Positions 12,480 through 23,410 of a DNA stretch of 64,000 bases are shown piece by piece. The DNA comes from Carex sylvatica. Its lineage: Eukaryota > Streptophyta > Magnoliopsida > Poales > Cyperaceae. The notes beneath the pieces are model-generated. The model made no database searches, was not told the origin of the DNA, and worked only from the letters and a program-made list of their open reading frames with translations. How positions within the stretch are numbered: position 1 is the first letter of the stretch; every line of letters starts with the position of its first letter. The translations under genes were made by a program, and so were the position numbers. The stretch is taken from NCBI GenBank assembly GCA_964058845.1, contig CAXKVR010000070.1:62001-126000 (forward strand), in the 5' to 3' direction.

Positions 12480-12736
12480 ATAATAATAAAACATCATTGG
12501 TTCATTGTCCAAAACAGATGATAAAAATGTACTCAAAACCATGAAAAATCATGAAAAAAGTACCAACACTATTGGTTAACAGTTCTTCAACCGATGGAAA
12601 AAGTACTAATGCCATCGGTTTTCAACGGATGGCATATGTACATGCCTTTCCTATCGCGGGGCGATGTGCATCGGTTCAAAAACAGATGGTAAAGTGTCAT
12701 TTCAACCGATGGTAAAGATTTTTTTTTGTAGTAGTG
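12480..12736. mobile_element. CACTA-type transposon terminal fragment
   Basis: Short units of the form aaccgatgg / ccatcggtt repeat in both orientations between about 12,495 and 12,710. The segment ends at 12,736 with ttttttgtagtagtg, the inverse of a CACTACTACAAAAA terminus. This matches the subterminal-repeat architecture of En/Spm-like (CACTA) elements. The other end and any transposase are missing, so it is a fragment or a short non-autonomous copy. Confidence 0.5.
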
Positions 12737-12854
12737 CTCATTCCATAAAACGTTCAATGAACACCTGTCCTAATCCGCTGGTCCTATTGCCTTGGCCCTC
12801 ACTTTGATCAACTTAATTATCTAAATTAAGAGTTATGTTATAGTGATTTACAAA

Positions 12855-13030
12855 ATACAGATTGACAATATATTTTGACTCCAAAATTTCATAATTTTAA
12901 ATTAATTAAAATCATTCATCTGAGCCGCTTGATGTGTTAAATACAAATCAGCATTATTTTGACTCCAAAATTTCATAATTTTAAATTCAAACTATATATC
13001 CATCTGAGCCGCTTAATGTGCTAAATATTA
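12855..13030. repeat. Two-copy direct repeat (~90 bp)
   Basis: A unit running from 'ttttgactccaaaatttcat' to 'catctgagccgctt-atgtg' occurs twice in tandem (about 12,873-12,942 and 12,957-13,022) with a few differences. The catctgagccgctt part resembles the 'ccgttca/ccgagccg' core of the small inverted-repeat elements at 43 and 45 kb, so a MITE origin is possible. Confidence 0.6.
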
Positions 13031-13489
13031 AATTTTGTATAAACATTAAAATTTTGTCAATTAAAAATATTATACAAAAGGTAAAAGAATTAAAAATTAT
13101 AATAACTAAAGGTAAGAGTATTAAAAATTAGCTATGGATAATATTTTATCGTACATATCATATTTAAAAATCAAGATGCGTAGTCAAAGTACTAGCTGAT
13201 GGAACATTTTGTGAAACAATATTATAACACAAATATTTTAAATAAATTGAAAATGCAAATTAATAAAAATAAATCAATGGGATAAGCGACTTACATCAGG
13301 ATAATAAAAAATAGAGTAATAAACTAGCAGCTAGTCCTTGAACCACACACCAGGTATTGCTACAGCCTTGCAGACTTGCTGGGAACTCTAATTATTACAA
13401 CTCTTTAATTTCAAGTCATGGGATGGGGTGTGAACTTTAAAGAAAGAAGAGTCCGGATTCTGATCTACCCCAGAGTTGCTTTATGTTTG

Positions 13490-14390
13490 ATCCTTTTCTT
13501 TTCTTTTAAGAACGCTTTGCTTGATGCCAATACACAAGAATATATAGATGCTCTACTCTCATATATAATATCATATTTGTTTTTTAATTTGGAGTGATGA
13601 TATAACAGTTTTTCAATTAATATTTAATTCTGTACATATAAACGATATAAAATTTTGAAATAGAAATGAAGTTCGTACATAATTATATTTGTACCTATTT
13701 TATACTTAACTATGTAACAAAACTTTTTCACACAAACAATATTATTTTTCTTTTGTACTTCCACCAATTTTGAACAAGATGTGGACTTAATACGATATTC
13801 ATCGTAGATTAATAATCACATGAATTCGTTATTTTTGTAGTATTTAAAATATATAACAAGCTCAAACATACTGATATACAACTATACAAGCATCTTTTTG
13901 TATGGGGAAATGAAAATACTTTATTGCATCTTCTCTGCTGTCGGAGGGGTGACACTTGTTTCAAGTTTGTTCTATTTTTTTATCGTCTTTTAGAACACTT
14001 GCTTGATGTCAATACACAAGTATAAATGCTGTCCTCTCGTTTTTATTTCGACTATTGAGAGACGATAACATTAATTCTCAATTAGTATATATATTCATCA
14101 ATATATATAGATGGATCTTTTACAAACTTAAATTAAAATTAAGTTCATAATTAATTAATATTTTTACATGCTTTATACTTAATTTTGTAATGAAAATTTT
14201 CTAGACGAACAAAATTAATTTTCTTCTGTGTTTCTTCCTATTTTGTACAAAATGACAAGTTAATATGGCACTCATTACAATGAACAAATAATTGAGATGG
14301 ATCTGATATTTTCTTATATATGCATGTAGTGATCTACATAAGATAATATTTATAGCATAATTCATATTTGCAAGCTCAAACAAAAGTTCT
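13490..14390. repeat. Tandem segmental duplication of a receptor-gene flank
   Basis: About 13,490-13,900 and 13,965-14,390 are diverged direct copies. Both contain 'ttttagaac..-cttgatg-caatacacaag' followed by 'tatacttaa-tatgtaa' and 'ttttcttttgt'. The same motifs open this window (about 1-110). This is therefore at least the second and third copy of the DNA upstream of the WAK-like gene. Confidence 0.55.
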
Positions 14391-14640
14391 CAAACATGAT
14401 TTCTCAAGAGATGACCAGATGTGATTGGGCCAGTTGATGGGCCTTATGGTCCTATTCTAAGCTCAAACCCGCTTTCCCGCTAACAATCTAATAAATTATT
14501 TTAGAAATTATTTATGAGTAATTCTAAGAAATAGGTAGCACATAGTGTGTTCCAACCAATTTTATTCCAAAATAAGACATGAAAAGACATATGAAAATAA
14601 ATAAACGACATTTAGCTCGGAATGGATTAGATTTGGCACT
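14100..14640. pseudogene. Relic of a WAK-like gene 5' flank, no gene attached
   Basis: Parallels window positions ~1-410 in order: 'aattttgtaa-gaaaattt-tagac-aacaaa', then 'tctcaagagat', 'ttgatgg', 'taatttattttagaaatt', 'gacat-tttagct-g-aatgga'. Downstream of 14,640 no WAK coding sequence follows, only AT-rich DNA and a microsatellite. It looks like the left edge of a duplicated receptor locus whose gene was lost. Confidence 0.5.
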
Positions 14641-15051
14641 TTACAAAGTACAAATTTTGTTATCTTTCTTTAATTTATTTTATAATATTTTATTTTAATT
14701 TTTTTGCCAAATGATATAAATTTATTTACCAGAGGTCATGTAGCTATTTCTACCATAAAATATTCAATAATATAGAATTTTCAATTTATAACAAAACATC
14801 CCATTACAACCAACATATAACTTATCAAAATAAAAATATAGATAAGTTATTTAATTGAATATATCATTTAATTTATTTCAAATATTTAATTGAATATTTA
14901 ATAATATTTTTTTTTTTGTAACAGATAGTATAATGTTATGGGCAAATAATCTATATATTTTCTGGAAAAAGTTCAAAGTTATAGGTATAATAATCACATA
15001 ATAAAAATGTAGTGAATAACTTATAAAAATATATTATATTCCAATGGGCCT

Positions 15052-15101
15052 GAAATTATTATTATTATTACTATTATTATTATTATCATCACCATCATCA
15101 C

Positions 15102-15133
<32 letters not shown>

Positions 15134-15135
15134 GA
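15052..15135. repeat. Compound (TTA)n-(TCA)n microsatellite
   Basis: Imperfect tta/att triplets followed by about 20 tca/cat triplets with some acc interruptions. An open frame over it (Leu-run then Ser-run) is an artefact of the repeat. Confidence 0.9.
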
Positions 15136-15269
15136 TGTTACATTTGTAAATATTAAGACATCTGCTTCAACTCTTTGTAGCAATTTGAGATTTTCCTCTT
15201 TTCAATGCCAGTTCTTTTGCTCTGTTTTTGGTACAGCGGAAATGCATCCACCCCAACAGCGCTGCTATA

Positions 15270-16880
15270 TATTGTGATTCACACTGTCTAAAGCCATTGT
15301 GGAGCTTTCCAACTGAGAAGGTACCTCAGATTTGACAGTTAAGTATGTGCGCTTTTTCTTTCAATCCAGCACTAGTGGTTTCCTCTAAGTTCGTGACTGC
15401 GTATGCAATATGATATAAAGATATCTTCCTGGGATTATTGTTGTTTTGGTTAGTTTAATTTCCCTGTGAATTGAGGGAATTTACAGTAGCTTTGGCCTGT
15501 ACTTGCTGGTATGGTAATACAGCTCTAATGCATGAAGATGTTCGACGAAATTTTCAAATGAGATTCTATTGGATATCCAGACCTTGTAAGTATAACTATG
15601 ATCTAGTGCCAATCTTACTGAAGCTGATTTAATATACAAGGATTAATGTGCTGCATTAGTCTGGTATTGGTTCTTAATGTTCCTAAGGTTACTTAACTAG
15701 TAGCAAGTTGTCGAGTTTCCTCCTTATATCTTGCCCCTCAGTGGCTTTGACTGGATTGAGTTGACCCACCGACTAACTGACCCCAACACACTACACACCC
15801 ACTCATAAGGAAATCAACCTAAAGGTTTGTCTATGGGCTATTTAACAAAATAAAAACCTGAAGGTTTTGTTTTGACTAACAGACATAGCTACTGTTTTAT
15901 TGGAATCCAGTACGAGAGATATCACGTAGGTTCATGCCTGGGCAAGCAAATTGGTATAAGGATGACCATTTAGATTAGATTTCCACTGAATTTATGGAAT
16001 TTACTGTAGGTTGTGGCATGTACTTTACTTGTAATTTCACCTATGTTAATGCAGAGAAAACATTCAAGGTTTCTGTTTGTGTTCAGATCTGGGAGTATTA
16101 GTTCGAAATGTTGTCAATCATATGAAAGCTGGATTTTCTATGAATAGATAAAGTACCACTTGTAGTCCAATATTGGTCCATGATGAATTGTGAATATTTT
16201 AATTCAATCACAGTGCTGCTTGATATTGGTTCATGCTGTATTGAATAATACAATTTACCAGAAAAGGTACCTTGCAAAACTAAATAATACTGATGCTGAT
16301 GGTTTCCTTCTCAGGAAGCTTGGAGTTTGGTGGAAACCAATTAATGTCCATTAATGACAAAATGAAGAATACCAGCAGTAGACCCCACTGCTACAGAAGC
16401 TGTTTCAGACTTTCAGGTACTTGAGCATTCTCTGTTTGTCATTCCTTTTCCTTGATTGTTCTCAGTATCAGTTGTAAAAAAAAAGCTGGTAGAATGATAT
16501 CTGCCTGGGATTGATGCTGTGTTGGGTGATTTAATGTCCCTGTGAATTGAGGGAATTTATAGTAGCTTTGGCCTGTACTTGCTGGTGTGTTAATACAGCT
16601 CTAATGCACAGTAGATATTCGACGAAATTTTCAAATGAGATTTTGTTGGATACGACCTTGTAAGAAACGACTATGATCTGGTAACAATGTTATCGAAGTT
16701 GATTGATTATACAAGGATTTACGTTCTACATGTAGTCTTGTATTGGTTCGGGATGCTCGTAATGTTACTAAACTGGTAGCAAGTTGTTGAATATCCTCCT
16801 TAGATCTTGTCCCTCTATGGCTTTGACTGGAGCGAGTCGACTCACCAACCAACTGACCCGAACAAACAACCATAAGTGAA
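15270..16880. repeat. NLR-downstream block, with an internal partial duplication
   Basis: 15,461-15,780 and 16,530-16,860 are direct copies about 1.07 kb apart (shared landmarks: ctgtgaattgagggaattta, gtagctttggcctgtacttg, gt-gacgaaattttcaaatga). The same block occurs at 51,800-56,110, split there by three transposons, and in short pieces near 33,020 and 36,020-36,475. It sits beside the NLR 3' exon in two places (17.5 kb and 56.5 kb), so it is part of the NLR-duplication unit. It may hold exons of a non-coding or lost gene; no long frame is kept. Confidence 0.6.
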
Positions 16881-16969
16881 CACACGGAATAACAAAATTT
16901 CAATTGAAGATTTTAACACTGGAATTCGTACTTTTAGTCCTTTACAAATCATCTTCTATTTAGCATGGA

Positions 16970-17306
16970 TTGGTCGGTACTATGGATCAATATATTCAAT
17001 TTAAAGTTCAAATAGTTTATATGAACCGTTCAACACGATTCCATACAAAAATGAACTTGCAGACTAAATTTTACATTTTTAGGATTGTTTTACTATTTTT
17101 TTTAGATAGGTAAAAAATCACTACTTTTGAATGGTCTCAAATTTTTAGATCAATTGATTTTCTACTTAATTAAAAAAATAGTGAAAAATCATAAGAAGAT
17201 GTAAAATTTGATCTACAATTTTTTTTCCATAAGGAGATCATATTGAACGGTTTAAATCGACTGTTTGGACTTTAAAATAAAAATATTTATCTATAGTACT
17301 GACCAA
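16970..17306. mobile_element. MITE-like inverted-repeat element
   Basis: Left arm (about 16,972-17,090) begins ggtcggtactatgga; the right arm ends tatagtactgacc. Both arms carry the core 'aaccgttcaacacgat' / 'atcatattgaacggttt'. The elements at 43,188-43,699 and 45,044-45,412 share that core. No coding capacity; target duplication not resolved. Confidence 0.6.
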
Positions 17307-17469
17307 TATATACTACTTTATAGTACCATAGCATCACTCATATGAATAAATGAAAAAAAAATATTTATAAGGTCAATGAACTGAATTTATGGTCAAAGTT
17401 TGAAATGTTTATCACCAAGTAGTCAAGCACCCCAATAGCTGCGCAGTTGCGCAAAACATGACAGTTAAT

Positions 17470-17835
17470 TTACATTAATGATCATCATCGAATTCCAAAT
17501 AAAAATAATACACAAAGCAAACAAAAACAAGGTTCCTTGAGTCATCAATTTCCTGGATATGCGTTTAGAATGACAAATTATATTTTAAGTTGCTAAGGTA
17601 GTATGAGGCCTAGATATTAGCAAATCACATACTTTTACCATGATATATAAGCACTAAAAGGAACTGAGGCTCAACCTTTTTTTGATCTAAATTGAAAGTA
17701 AAATCACACAACAAAAAGTGCTCCGATTCTGATTGATGTTGCAAGTAATTCAAATATCTGAAAAGCCTGCGATATGAAATGGAGTTCATATATTCTCAAT
17801 TGAAGAGTTTTGATTGACTCTGCGACATCGGTTGG
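17470..17835 (-). pseudogene. Orphan NLR 3' exon relic
   Basis: Reads base for base like the NLR1 3' terminal exon and its flank (7,270-7,640): 'ccaaataaaaataatacac', 'aaggttccttgagtcat-aatttcctggata', 'agttgctaaggtagtat', and the acceptor region agcctgcgatatgaaatgg at about 17,764-17,782. No NLR coding sequence follows on the 5' side (beyond 17,835). The preceding block at 15.3-16.9 kb has the same position relative to this exon as 51.8-56.1 kb has relative to NLR4. An NLR was therefore probably deleted here. Confidence 0.65.
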
Positions 17836-18779
17836 GCTATTGGACCAATGGTGTAGATGTGGTGATATTTACCATCAGTGATGTAGGTGAACCGTTAACA
17901 TTAGTTTGATTAATACCAATAGTGTTCGTTTAATTTAAACGGATTGCGATGTTCTCAAGTGACAACGATCTAAATACTTGGAAAATAAATTGGTATAAAT
18001 TAATTAACCACTCTCATATATGTATTCAATTAATTGATTGTGATGTATTGTGTCATTAAGTTTGGAGCTATATTTGGCAATTATAATGAGATAATTATTT
18101 AATAACATACATGCATATATAATACCAACTCAATAATATCTAATTAAATAATAAGGATTACTGTACGGGCTCTTAAAATTTTTGTGTTATAATTTTTCAA
18201 CATAAAAAGTTCATAATTAAAGTACCAAGATTAAAATATCACTAGCTAAATTAAAAATAATAAATTATCATTGTTATCATAAGTTCATAATCAATATTAA
18301 ATTAAGTACCAAGGTTAAAGTAGCAAGATTAAAAATACTCATTGTTACTAAGATTAAGTAAAGTACCAAGTTCCTAACTAATAAATACTCATTGTTATCA
18401 TAAGTTCATATTGTGAGGTGCCTTTTCTACGTCGCATCATCCGCCCTCGAGGCATCGCTGTTTTCCTTATTTCGGTATGGTATGTGGTATTGGGGAAAGG
18501 CGTTGTTCCGAGAGGAAAGAAAGAAAAAAGAAACTTCGTGGTTCACCCCCGTACGTAATATCCGTACGAGAGAGTTTATTGATTGTGGGGACGTTGAATC
18601 TTCCGACGAGCGCAAGTTCCCACCATTAATTGTCCGAGATTTATGCCTCTCGAGCACCTCCTCATTCAAAGATTTAGGGCCACTAAACGTAAATAAGAGG
18701 GGGGGGGTGTGTTTATGCCGTAAAATATGCATATAGATGCGTTGCAAGGATACAACTTAAGTTTTCTATCCCTAACTTG
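17836..18779. other. Mostly empty; one unrecognised GC-richer patch
   Basis: AT-rich to 18,400. From 18,413 to 18,736 the base composition shifts (less AT) and long frames are open on both strands (107 and 106 codons), which suggests sequence of different origin rather than two genes. I recognise no domain. It lies directly before the 77-bp tandem array and may be part of the same decayed element. Confidence 0.35.
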
Positions 18780-19335
18780 ACCAATGCATTGTGTTTTCAG
18801 TATAAACTAAGGATCGTGGATTGGCTTCCTTGTTCAATCCTTGGAGGTTCATCTTTAGTCTGAACTTGAAGCGCGGTGCCAATTCAGGTTGTCGAGATGT
18901 TGTGTGCACAATAGGACACAGAGCATATGACACGGTGCCAGCTCTTACTACCTACAAGGATGGTATGGTATGGTATTGTGCATGATAGGACTCAGAGCAT
19001 ACAACGCGATGCCAGCTCTTACCGCCTATATTTGCATATGAATGCAATGTTTTCAGTATAAACTGAGGATCGTGAATTAGTTCCTTGTTCGATCGTTGAA
19101 GGGTGTGTGCATATGAATGTGATGTTTTCAGTATAAACTATGGATCGTGGATTGGCTTCCTCATTCGATCCTTGGAGAGTGTGTGTGCATATAAATGCGA
19201 TATTTTTAGTATAAACTGAGGATCGTGGATTGGTTTACTTGTTCGATCCTTGGAGAGTGGGTGCATATGAATGCGATGTTTTCAGTATGAACTGAGGATC
19301 GTGAATTGGCTTTCTTGTTCGATTCCTAAAGGGTG
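18780..19335. repeat. 77-bp tandem repeat array, plus a ~90-bp duplicated spacer
   Basis: Units with the core 'ttttcagtataaactgagga' and 'cttgttcgatccttggag' start near 18,785, 19,030, 19,107, 19,184 and 19,261. The last four are contiguous at 75-78 bp spacing. Between the first and second lies a different unit present twice ('caggactcagagcata', 'atgccagctcttac'; about 18,905-18,955 and 18,980-19,020). Unit divergence is modest, so the array is fairly young or homogenised. Confidence 0.8.
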
Positions 19336-20859
19336 TGCTTGAATATGTTGCGTTTGGGACTTACGCAAATTATACATTGGTTTTTAAATTGAGGTTTAAT
19401 TTTGAGGGTTTTAGAGATTGGGTTTGGATGATTAAAGTTTATGACATCATAGGGGGGATCAGCAGAAAGCGCATGGGAGACTGGTTTGGTTCATTTGCAT
19501 TTTCACCCTTCATTTTATCAAATATGGAAGAAAGACACCTGCTGCTTTACACACATGTTTATCAATTTTGTCAATGTTTGAAGCTTGAGATCTCTCAATT
19601 TACTTGAAGGTTTTAGGAGAAATTTCACAGCAATATTCTATGATGTCAATACTACATGTCAGTCAATTTTTATCATTTTTGAAGCATGATTTCATGGTTT
19701 AAAGTCTATGGAAAGACAGTCAAATTTGGAACTGCTGCTATGTGCACACTTTTATCAGTTTGGTTTGTATTTGAGACCTGATATCTCTTAATCTGCTTGA
19801 AAATCTTGTATGAAACTTTGTAGTCTTGTTCTGTGATGTACATAGTACAAACCAGCTAATTTTCATGACTTTTCATGATGCTTTGTTATGTCAAACAAAG
19901 GTGCAAACTAGTGACCTGAGCATCATTTTTATACATTTTTACAGTTTTCTGAATTTTAATTTGTTTCTTTCATTGTGACTTATCCACTTGGACATTTTAG
20001 GAGTTATTTATATAATTTTAAAGAGGGATGAATAGATAGTTTTTGAGAGGTGGAATTAGGTCATTTTAATGTTTGGTCCGACTTTTATTCAATTTGCAAG
20101 TGGGGTAGATTTTAGGGACTTGGTCATTTCAGGTCATGCTGAATTAAATCAGGGTGTCACTTTGTGATTTGAATTTTTCCTTATTGGCTCATCGTTTCAA
20201 GTTGAAATTTGTATAGTTTGTTCCTTGTTGTCTGTTCTTTAGGCTATCAAAATTTGAGGATTTAAGGCATAGTGTACAGGACTCCACAGATGTTTCAAAA
20301 CAGCAAAGCAATGAATTTTTCTGGTAAATGGTGCAGCAGTATTTTCTGAACAGCTGAACTTTGGAGATCAGTTCCCACTAATTGGCTACACCAAATTTTG
20401 TGTTCTTTACATGAAAATTTTCCTTAAGTCATGATCTATATGTATTTGAAACAATTTTGTTAAACTCAATCCAGAGCTATGTGAAATATGTGTTTTTGGA
20501 CAAGGGCATTTGCTGGTATGGCTGCTGTTTTTCATGCTGATAATCAAATTTAGAAGTCCATTCCAAGAGTTCTACTAAGCCAAATTTCATGTTCTTTATA
20601 TGAAAATTCTCCGGACATGGTGCTCTATATTCTGGTAAAATTTCATGAATTTTGCGGCTTCCTATCTATACCAAACAGTGGTCTAAACAGAAGGGCAAAT
20701 TAGGAACTGTGCTGGTATTTTGCTGGTTTTTTTATATTTCAAAGGCTAAACTTAAAAAATTCATAATAAATTGAAATAAAATCCAAATAATATGAAATTT
20801 GTTTCCATTTTGAGTATTTTGAAGTCCTTTATTTGACTGTAAAGTCAATTTTGCAATTA
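19336..20859. other. Unclassified long-repeat-like sequence
   Basis: About 1.5 kb of moderately AT-rich DNA with no preserved frame. It reads continuously from the tandem array and contains many short echoes of itself ('accaaattt-tgttcttta-atgaaaatt' at about 20,388-20,428 and 20,578-20,608). It could be the interior of a decayed retroelement; I could not find LTR ends. Confidence 0.3.
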
Positions 20860-21453
20860 AGTCCTAACAATAGCGTTTCTGGACCATAAAAGCTATGGCA
20901 TGCATGGCGCTATAACAATACAATATGGACACAGCGTCATTTTTTTAGCCGTTCTGCTATGATGCGATAAATGTTATTTAAATCTTTGAAAATAAGGTAA
21001 TCAATAAAAAAAAAAATTTAAAATTTCAGTTTATTTCAAATTTTTTTATCCGGCGTGGAAAAGTTTTTTTCGTGTTTTTATATAAATTGAGTTTATTTTG
21101 TAATTAGTAAATAAATACAAAAACGTGCCTTAAAAATAGAAATGAATTCAAGTTTTTTTTTCGAAATTTTTATTTATAACATCAAATAATATTAAATTAG
21201 AGAACATACCATCAGTTTTTGAAATGTTTTCGAATATATCATATCCGCTAAATAATTCAGCGAAAATGACTATTTCAAATTGGTGAACTGAATTCTTGCT
21301 TATTCGTGTGGTATATGCAAGTGGACAGCATGATATAGTTTTGAACCGTTGGATCAGCCATGTAACTTGGATTAGTGAAGCATATGGAGACATGTGCTCT
21401 TTTTAAATAGTATAAATTTGAAGAGTATATTTTTATTTGGTTGGGAAACAAGC

Positions 21454-22004
21454 CGACATTTTTATTTTTACTCAATTAAAAAATTATTTTAATAATAATA
21501 ACCAAGGTTTAGAAATAATTTTAAAAATAATCAAACCGTGGAATTTTTTCACGGCTTAGAATTTTAATTCCAAACCGTGGAAAAATTCCATGGATCCAAA
21601 TTTTTTTTTTTTTTACAAAATAGAAATTTATATTTATTTTTTATTTTTTGTATGAAAATATTAGAAATGTTTGATATATTTCTTTGAAAATAGATGGAAT
21701 ACAATATAATTTGATTTATTAGAAATATTGTAACAAATAACCCGAATCAACATTTTTCAGGCCGGATTTTTCGCGGCTGTAAGAAAAATTAATATATTTC
21801 ATTATGTGTTATTCTAAAAAAATAAAAATGCTTGGATTCTGAGTTATTGATTCCGGTTCAAAAGTCACTTCTAGGTAATACAAAAAATATTGTCATCCTT
21901 CTAGTACATTTAATTTATAAAAAGTTGTATCCATTTTGAGAATTCTTTTTGAATAACAATCATTAAATAACTTAAAGTTTTTATTTTTTCTAGGTAATAT
22001 AATT
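21454..22004. repeat. Insertion/rearrangement in segment A with 'aaaccgtgg' motifs
   Basis: Replaces the left end of the MULE-type MITE that segment B keeps. Contains 'ccaaggtttag...aatcaaaccgtgg' and further 'aaaccgtgg' copies; 49,897-50,010 is a shorter relative at a different position in segment B. No frame and no clear terminal repeats, so class unknown. Confidence 0.4.
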
Positions 22005-22733
22005 TTTGCGTGACCTACGTGTCCGGTGCCTATTCGGGGGTAGGGATGGCAAAAAAGCCCAATTGGCCCGGTGGCCCGGTCTTACCCGCCCGGCCCGCCC
22101 TTTACCCGGTCGGCCCGACACTGTGATGGGCCAGGTAAGGGCGGGTCTAAAACCGGGCCGGGCCGGGCCTGGGCTTATGTCGAAGCCCACAGGCAGCCCA
22201 TGGGCCTTTATGTTAAAAAATAATAATCAGACTAGCCGTCTTTATTTGCTATTAAACTATAAATTATTTTGTTACTCCAGTAGCAAAATTACATTGTTGT
22301 TTGTTATTAAACTATGAATTATTATTTTTTCATTAGAAAAATTACATTATGAATTATTTTGTTTCTTGTACGGTTCATTTGATATGATTGAATATGGATG
22401 GGCCAGCGGGTATGGGCGGGCCAGGTAGGCCCATGGGCTGGGACAGGCAAGGATGAGCAGGCATGGGCTTGGGAGAAAAGCCCATGGGCGGGCCGGGCAT
22501 AGATTTTCAAGCCCATCAGATTGGGCCGGGCAGGCGAGCCATCAGTTTTTAACGGGCAGGCCGGGCATGGGCTTAGTAAAATACCTGTGGGCTCGGCCCA
22601 TTGCCATCCCTGTTCGGGGGTGATGTTGGGTCAGTATTATGTATTCTTTGAGATTCGTGCAGAACGTATTTAAACGGTTGTGATTTTGCATAAAGTCACA
22701 CAAAGTTTGAGATATCTCAGAGGATACGAATTC
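22005..22733. mobile_element. MULE-type MITE, copy A, interrupted by a hAT element
   Basis: Right end is intact: ...gagatatctcagaggatac then gaattc at 22,733, followed by ctgctttct (22,734-22,742). The same 9-mer precedes the left end of the segment B copy at 46,929-46,937, so it is the 9-bp Mutator-type target duplication. The extreme left end is lost in the 21,454-22,004 rearrangement. Body landmarks cgtgacc-acgtgtccgg and ctattcggggg-tgatgt are shared with the uninterrupted copy at 54,505-54,648. Confidence 0.75.
22041..22612. mobile_element. Non-autonomous hAT element (GGCCCGG family)
   Basis: 572 bp with near-perfect termini TAGGGATGGCAA / TTGCCATCCCTG and a perfect 8-bp target duplication TTCGGGGG (22,033-22,040 and 22,613-22,620). 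Both subterminal zones are GC-rich arrays of ggcccgg / ccgggc units, in strong contrast to the AT-rich centre. No transposase, so mobilised in trans by an Ac-like enzyme if at all. Inserted into the MITE of segment A. Confidence 0.92.
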
Positions 22734-23059
22734 CTGCTTTCTTGGGGCAAACAAAGATTCTTCTTTGATCGTCTCCAATTAGTGAAGCATAGATGACACT
22801 TGTTCCGAAACTAAAAAATCACACGATATGATCTATAGACGGTAAATATTTTCTTCAGTATAAAACTAACAGCAAATTATTCGCAGAATATTTAACAGCA
22901 TATTGCCGCAATTAGTTCCATGAGATGATGGTAAGATTCTGAGAATTAACTTTAAATACAATCTGTCCAGACTCCAGACCAATCAAAATTGCTCTCTAGA
23001 AAAAAAAATTAAGAATCCATTAAAAGCAATTAGTCGCATAGAACATCCTATGCATCTGT

Positions 23060-23410
23060 AACAAAGAATCTGGACCTTTATTATATTTGACACCTACATG
23101 ACCACATTAATTAATTTGTTGACTTAACAAGACCTTGGCAGCTGCTAATCAAACTTCCGTTTCACTCATTTCCACCCATTGGTTTTCCGAATTCACATCC
23201 TCTCCAATACCTCATAAGGGAATATTTTACAACTACTAGATCCGGACCGTTATTTTTAACTTCGCACGAATCTCAAATCCCAAAAATACTGTCCCGATAG
23301 TGACCTGAATCCCAAACAAGTTGAGATTTAATTTCAAACCATAAAGTGAGAGTGATCCTCTGTAATATCTGAGAGGATAAGAACTCTGGCTTTTCTGTTC
23401 ATTCAGCACC
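23060..23410. pseudogene. Relic of a WAK-like gene upstream region
   Basis: 23,086-23,180 follows the WAK-like gene upstream DNA at about 890-1,000 ('catgaccaca', 'gacttaacaagacc', 'gctgctaatcaaactt-cg'). The match resumes at 23,390 (cttttctgttcat, compare ~1,017-1,030) after a small MITE. No WAK coding sequence follows. Confidence 0.55.
23189..23386. mobile_element. MULE-type MITE, 198 bp
   Basis: Termini gaattcacatcctct and ...gaggataagaactc are inverted relatives. The flanks tggttttcc (23,180-23,188) and tggcttttc (23,387-23,395) match at 7 of 9 positions, the length expected of a Mutator-type target duplication. The interior (ttcgcacgaatctcaaat) is shared with the copies at 22.6, 49.4, 50.9 and 54.5 kb. 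The insertion splits the WAK-flank relic cleanly. Confidence 0.7.

Larger units (their letters stand above)
20860..23090. repeat. Duplicated segment A (paired with segment B, 46,335-49,896)
   Basis: Direct, same-orientation match to segment B outside the nested insertions. 20,865-21,453 pairs with 46,345-46,925 (for example ccggcgtggaaaag, aaaaacgtgccttaaaaata, and a shared short frame). 22,613-23,075 pairs with 49,369-49,890. The copies differ by insertions unique to each: in A a 550-bp block at 21,454-22,004 and a hAT at 22,041-22,612; in B two other hAT elements. Confidence 0.85.

Noticed and set aside
15044..15277. 77-codon frame with Leu-run and Ser-run
   Set aside because: Produced by the tta/tca microsatellite.
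16700..16780. 'ggttcgggatgct' and similar tRNA B-box-like strings, examined for tRNA genes
   Set aside because: No matching A box at the right distance and no cloverleaf stems; no tRNA gene is supported anywhere in the window.
22006..22317. Arg/Pro/Gly-rich frames at 22.0-22.3 kb, and similar frames at 32.1, 47.5 and 49.1 kb
   Set aside because: They translate the GC-rich subterminal arrays of hAT elements, not genes.
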